Source of the DNA: Priapulus caudatus
Lineage: Eukaryota; Priapulida; Priapulimorpha; Priapulimorphida; Priapulidae
Direction of reading: 5' to 3'
DNA length: 23,513 nt
Assembly (NCBI RefSeq): GCF_000485595.1
Contig: NW_014577079.1
Span: forward strand, 552,880-576,392
Shown here: one piece after another, positions 18,780 through 23,513 of the stretch
Position numbering within the stretch: position 1 is the first letter of the stretch
Layout of the letters: each line of letters begins with the position of its first letter
Program-made: the position numbers and the translations under genes
The notes under the pieces: model-generated
The model's input: the letters and a program-made list of their open reading frames with translations, nothing else
Told to the model about the DNA's origin: nothing
Databases searched by the model: none

Positions 18780-19623
18780 AGCGGGAATCACGATTTCATC
18801 ACGAGTAAGTAAATAAGGAATAATCCTTCATGAACTTACTTCTAACATGATGAGATAGTGTTGAGGATTTTCTATCGCAGATATAAGCAATGGTGAGCAG
18901 TGTGTAGCAGCGTGTGTATGGTCAGTAGTGCAGCTATGTCTGGTAGGTTACCAGTAACGAGTCTTATAGTAACGTGTAGCTATATGCGACGCGTATACTG
19001 TACTTCGATTAAGTGTTTCGCCTGCCAAAGTTTAATTCCGAGTATGTCCGAGGTCCACCGAATTTCAATTGACCGCTGAATAGTAGCAATTATATAAGGT
19101 TGGTGATAAATGACAATGGGTAGATTGTCTACCGAGTCCTTGATCTCGATGCCTCTATTTTTACGGCATGCCATTAGAAAATGGTATTATCTTCCTAGTC
19201 ACATTCCATACCACATGTTTATGTGGTTAATGTTATTTACGTTTTGCTTTTGCGAAAATCTTATACAAGTGTATATGTACATATAGCGTGGCTTTCGGAA
19301 TTTTGATGTTTTCCCACCTTTAATCTTCCTATATAGAAGAAGGATATGCGATATTAGTAAGAAGTGATCGCACGAGAGCGTCGTGAAGGAAAAATACGAT
19401 CGTACATTTTGACATTTAGTGAATTCACCGGTCCCATGTTCTGAAATTACGAGACCAGACCAGCAAAACATGGATTCCATATTCGCTTAATGACTTTCGT
19501 GATATCAGTTGAGTAGGTCGATTGTGCGTATGAAGCCATGTAACTAGTGTGCCGATCCTTGCCACAAAATATATGTAATTGTAATACAATATACCTCGTA
19601 CGAATATACCTTTGTTCGATTAT
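18780..19623. other. Intergenic, nothing assigned
   Basis: AT-rich. Minus-strand frames at 18980-19174 and 19199-19480 have no recognisable domain. Confidence 0.5.
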
Positions 19624-19722
19624 ATTCGTATGTATATGTACACACGCGCGTACACACACATACATATACATGTATCCGTATACATACATGCACACACACT
19701 CGTACATGCACGCACTCATACA
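19624..19722. repeat. CA/TA alternating tract
   Basis: Imperfect ACAC, ATAC and ATGT units with GCGCGT, largely alternating purine and pyrimidine. Confidence 0.8.
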
Positions 19723-20450
19723 CTTACCAAAATAATATATTAGCAAATTGAGCTGACATTTAGAGAGTAGGGTAATGACTTTCCAACCGAGGTGTGAGAG
19801 GGCGGAGTACGATGCAGGGCGAGTTTAACGACCTGCACACAGTAGTTCAACCTTCGGCGTAAAATAGAAACAGTATGGCACAGAAGAGCCTATAATATAT
19901 CGGATGTGGGTCTGGTCGTAATATAAAACGAAAAGCAAACACGAGACGAGGCAGGATGTATAGGTGACTGTTCCCGTGACGTCAGCTTTTCATAGGTGAC
20001 GCCACACATTCTGTATGAACGAATATAGTTTCACTCGACTAAAGCGTGATGCGATTGTCAGAGAAATCATTCGACATTTTGCGTTTTATTTTTTCAAGGC
20101 CGTTTGGCGTATGGGTGGATGTATCATGGTTGTACGGTTTATTTAAAGGGAATTTCCTAGTCGACGCTAAAGAAGAAAAATCCAACTATTAACCTGAATG
20201 AAACCTAATAGAGATAGTCCTACGTATACTATGAATCGATTTATATTTTATTCTTATATTTAATTCTTCCGGCAGCTAGAAGCTATCTCTGCCTCAATGG
20301 AAATTTGAATAAGCAAACAGACGACGGTGTACATTATAAAAATTAGACTATTCCATGGCTTAACGCGCAATAATACATATTGATTCTAGTTTTTAATTGG
20401 GTAAAAACTCAAATATGCATGAGAATAAGAGACGTGACGTAATACGAAAG
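19723..20450. other. Intergenic, nothing assigned
   Basis: No gene or repeat recognised. Confidence 0.5.
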
Positions 20451-20454
20451 AAAC

Positions 20455-20570
20455 CAGAAAGAGGGACAAGAAAACGAAATAAACAGCGAACGAGAGAGAA
20501 AAGGAAAAGAGGAAAAGAGAGAGGGGCACACATGCACACACACAAACATACACATACACACACACACATA

Positions 20571-20601
<31 letters not shown>

Positions 20602-20745
20602 CAGAAGAGGAACGAGATGAGAGATGAGAGACGAGAGAGAGAGCAGCGAGAGGAGAGCGAGCGAGAGAGAGCGGAGAGACAGACAGACAGACAGTCAGCA
20701 GACAGAAGAGAGAGGGGGAGACGAAGCTTTAGAGAGGCGCACGAA
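20455..20745. repeat. Purine-rich GA tract with embedded CA run
   Basis: GA-rich DNA with CA repeats at about 20527-20570, a GA run at 20575-20602 and a CAGA run at 20679-20698. It produces artefactual frames on both strands. Confidence 0.92.
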
Positions 20746-21419
20746 GACGGAAAGTGAAATCTAATTCTTGCGCTACGCATAGAATACGCCAAACAGCCGA
20801 CCCACGATGAAAGGCCTTCAAAATTAGTTGTAACATAATTCATCGCTGCATGAATAGCAATCAGGTATATTGCTCTCAGAGTTGTTCACACTAATCGCCC
20901 TCACACTGAACTAGTATCGAGCAGGCCCCCAGCACGCCTCTACGGCACGCACCCGAACATGCACGACGGTCGGCACGCAGGCGTCACGAAATCAAGAAAT
21001 CGCAGAGACGAGACTGGAGGCAAACTGCTCACAACCAATGTCAGCGGGCAATTCATCTCGTCCCGCGCTAAGAGAATTTTCGGTGACCGCTGCCGAGTTC
21101 TTCGCCATTCTTCTGTCGGAGGCCTGCACGCGCATCGCATGCGCGTCATACCCACCCATCCCCCCGCGCTGCCACGCAACTCAGCATTCTAGTTGGCAGC
21201 TGTGTGGGTGTCAGTTCTGCTCGGCTGTATAATGTGTCTCGCGTCGTTCGCTACGTAGACAGAAAACGATATTTGGTCATATTCGAGCCGTGCTCATTTA
21301 GTTCCGCAATATTTCGGCGACTCGGAGATTCATATTCGTATCTGCGAGAGTTGGCTTCGGATCTGTTTGCTCCCTTTTCATGCAGCGAATGGCGAAGCAG
21401 GATGCGCATCATGTCGCCA
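20746..21419. other. Flank of the satellite, nothing assigned
   Basis: Rich in CpG in parts (20930-21190), with short overlapping frames on both strands and no recognisable product. Confidence 0.45.
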
Positions 21420-23513
21420 AATAAACGTGACGGGAATCGGGCGATAGCGAGGAACATGCAGCGCTGTGTAATAAAGGTTCGAATGACGCGGCCAATCGTG
21501 TGAATAGAGATCGAGGAACATTTGCGCGCCGCGGGATGTATGAAGGTTCGAATTGACGGAATCGGTGATAGACATCGAGGAACATGCGCCGTGTAGAGGT
21601 TCGAAAATTGACGGGAACGATGATAGAATCGAGGAAACATGCGGCGCGCGGTATGAAGTTCCGAGATTGATGAATCGGTGATAGAAGCGAGGAACATTCA
21701 CGCGCGTGTGATATGAAGAGTTCGATTGACGGGAATCGGCTGATGAGAATCGATGAAGCATGCAGGCGCGCGGTATGAAGGTTCGAATTGACGGGGAATC
21801 GGGTGATAGAATCGAGGAACATGACGCGCGTGTGTATGAAGGTTCGGGGAACTTGTACGGGAATCGATGGATAGAATACGAGAACATGCAGGCGCGTGTG
21901 TAGATGAAGTGTTCGAAGTGATGGGAATCGGTGATAGCAAGTCGAGGAACATTCACGCGCGCTGATGTATGAAGGTCTCGCGAATTGACGGATCGTGATA
22001 GAATCGATGAACATGCAGGCGCGCGTGCTATGAAGGTTGAATTGACGGGAATCGGTGATGAATCAGGAACATTGCAGGGCGCGTGGTATGTATGAAGCCG
22101 TTCGAATAAAAGTGATGGAATCGGGATAGAATCGAGGAACATGCCGCGCGTGGGTAGTGAAGGTTCGAATGGACGGGAATCGATGATAGAATCGCAGGAA
22201 CATGCATGAGCGCGTGTATGAAGGTTCGAATGATGGGATCGGTGATAGAACGAGGAGCAATTCACGCGCTGTGGTATGAAGGGTCAATTGCGGGAATCCG
22301 GTGATAGAAATCGTATGAACAGCAGATCCGCGCCGGGTATGAAGAGGTCGAATTGACGGAATCGTGATAGAATCCAGGAAACATTCACGCGCGTGTGTAT
22401 GAAGTTCGAATTGACGGGAATCGGGCGGTGAGTAGAATCGAGAACATGCAGGCGCCGCGTGTAGGAAGCGTTCGAACTTGGACAGGAGAATCGTGATAAA
22501 TCGAGAACATGCGCGGCGATCGGGCCCAACATCCCCAGTGCCGTGTATGAAGGTTTGAATTGACGGGAATCGGTGAGTAGAATCCGGAGGAGAACATGCG
22601 CGCGTTGTGTGTTGAAGGTTCATGGATGATGGGAATCCGGTGATAGAATTGAGGAACATGGGGCAGCGCGCGTCGTGTTTATGAAGGGTCGAAATGGACG
22701 GGAATCGGTGGATAGAATCGAGGAACATGCGCGCGCGTGTGTAATGAAGGTGTGAATCGACGGAATCGGCTGGGGCAGATCTGGATGCTCGTGATAGAAT
22801 CGAGGAACAGGCAGCGCGCTGTGTGTGTATGAAGGTTCGACACTGACGGCGATTACGGCTGATAGAATCGGAGGAACATTCCACGCGCGTGTTGATGAAG
22901 GTATCGAATTGATGGCGAGCGGTGATCAGAATCGAGGAAGCTTCGCGCGCGCGTGTGGATGAGCGTTCGAATTAGATGGGAATCGGTAGCATAGAGATCG
23001 AGAACATGCGCTGGCGCGTGTGTATGAAGGTTTGAATCGACGGAAATCGTGAACTAGAATCGTGCTTGGAACATGCGAGGCGCGGTGTATGAAGTTCGAA
23101 GTGACGGGAATACGGGATAGAAGCGAGGAACATTCACGCGGTGACCGTGTGTATGAAGGTTCGAAGTGATCGGGAATCGGTCGATAGAATGAGGACGAAC
23201 ATGCGCTGCGCGTGTGTATGAAGGTTCAATTGAGGTGGAATCGGCTGATAGAATCGAGAACATGCGGCGCCGCGTGTGATGAAGGTTTGAATGACCGGAT
23301 CGGTGATAGAAATCGAGGGACATGCGCGGCGCGTCGGTACTGAGGTATCGGAAGTTGACGGGAATCGGTTTGATAAATCGAGGAACATGCAGGCGCGCGT
23401 GTCAGAAGGTTCGAATCGACGGGAATCGGTATAGAATCAAGAACATGCGCACCCGCGTGGGTGTATGAGGTGTTTAAGTTGACGGGAATTCGGATAGAAT
23501 CGAGGAAAAAAAA
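21420..23513. repeat. 60-bp satellite array, about 33 copies
   Basis: The repeating order is GAATCGAGGAACATG, a (GC)n/GTGTG segment, TATGAAGGTTCGAATTGACG and GGAATCGGTGATA. Unit starts marked by the GAACAT motif lie 55-87 bp apart, mostly 60-66. Copies differ mainly by one- or two-base insertions and deletions. A variant with TTCACGCGCG after GAACA recurs in units 5, 9, 14, 16, 23 and 27. The array runs to the end of the window, which closes in eight A. Minus-strand frames such as 21378-22265 are by-products. Confidence 0.95.

Noticed and set aside
21251-23388. Many minus-strand frames with repeated MFLDS/PSYTRA-like words, up to 295 codons
   Set aside because: They come from the 60-bp satellite; indels shift the frame between them, so no single product exists.

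Overview
The window is eukaryotic nuclear DNA, most likely from a marine invertebrate. It has GT-AG introns, long repeat-rich non-coding stretches, microsatellites, TTAGGG-type tracts and many short inverted-repeat elements. I cannot name the species. TTAGGG tracts and a Rho/AGCTCA-type dispersed repeat with a run of GTCC units would suit a lophotrochozoan or basal deuterostome, but that is a weak inference.

One gene is convincing: a plus-strand cytosolic carboxypeptidase of the CCP6/AGBL4 type (M14 metallopeptidase, tubulin deglutamylase). Ten coding exons can be placed base by base from 2584 to the stop at 16383. Every junction is GT-AG and keeps frame, giving 554 codons before the stop. 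The first coding exon with the true start was not found. Zinc ligands, NPDG loop, DLNR motif and catalytic Glu are all present, so the enzyme should be active. The last exon is very GC-rich and its stop codon lies in the first unit of a 20-bp minisatellite that fills the region downstream.

Layout. 1-2060: a stack of inverted-repeat elements (a short element with 62-bp terminal repeats, two hairpins with telomere-like cores in opposite orientation, and between them a ~1-kb element with long inverted ends). 2061-2583: unassigned upstream DNA. 2584-8355: exons 2 to 9, with a dispersed repeat in the first intron and a TG/GTGC array in another. 8356-14967: a 6.6-kb intron with a second copy of the dispersed repeat split by a 788-bp transposon (TAA target duplication), a tRNA-like pol III promoter, CT and GA arrays, a CpG-rich patch and a GGAGTCC-rich element touching the next acceptor. 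14968-16383: last two exons, with an intron full of degenerate repeats and a GGGCCCGTTGTC-ended element. 16384-17010: 20-bp minisatellite. 17011-21420: no recognisable gene. 21420-23513: a 60-bp satellite of about 33 copies with heavy small-indel noise, running to the end of the window in a run of A.

No rRNA, CRISPR or bacterial-type operon is present. Functions rest on motif recognition from the sequence and remembered family features; no database search was run.
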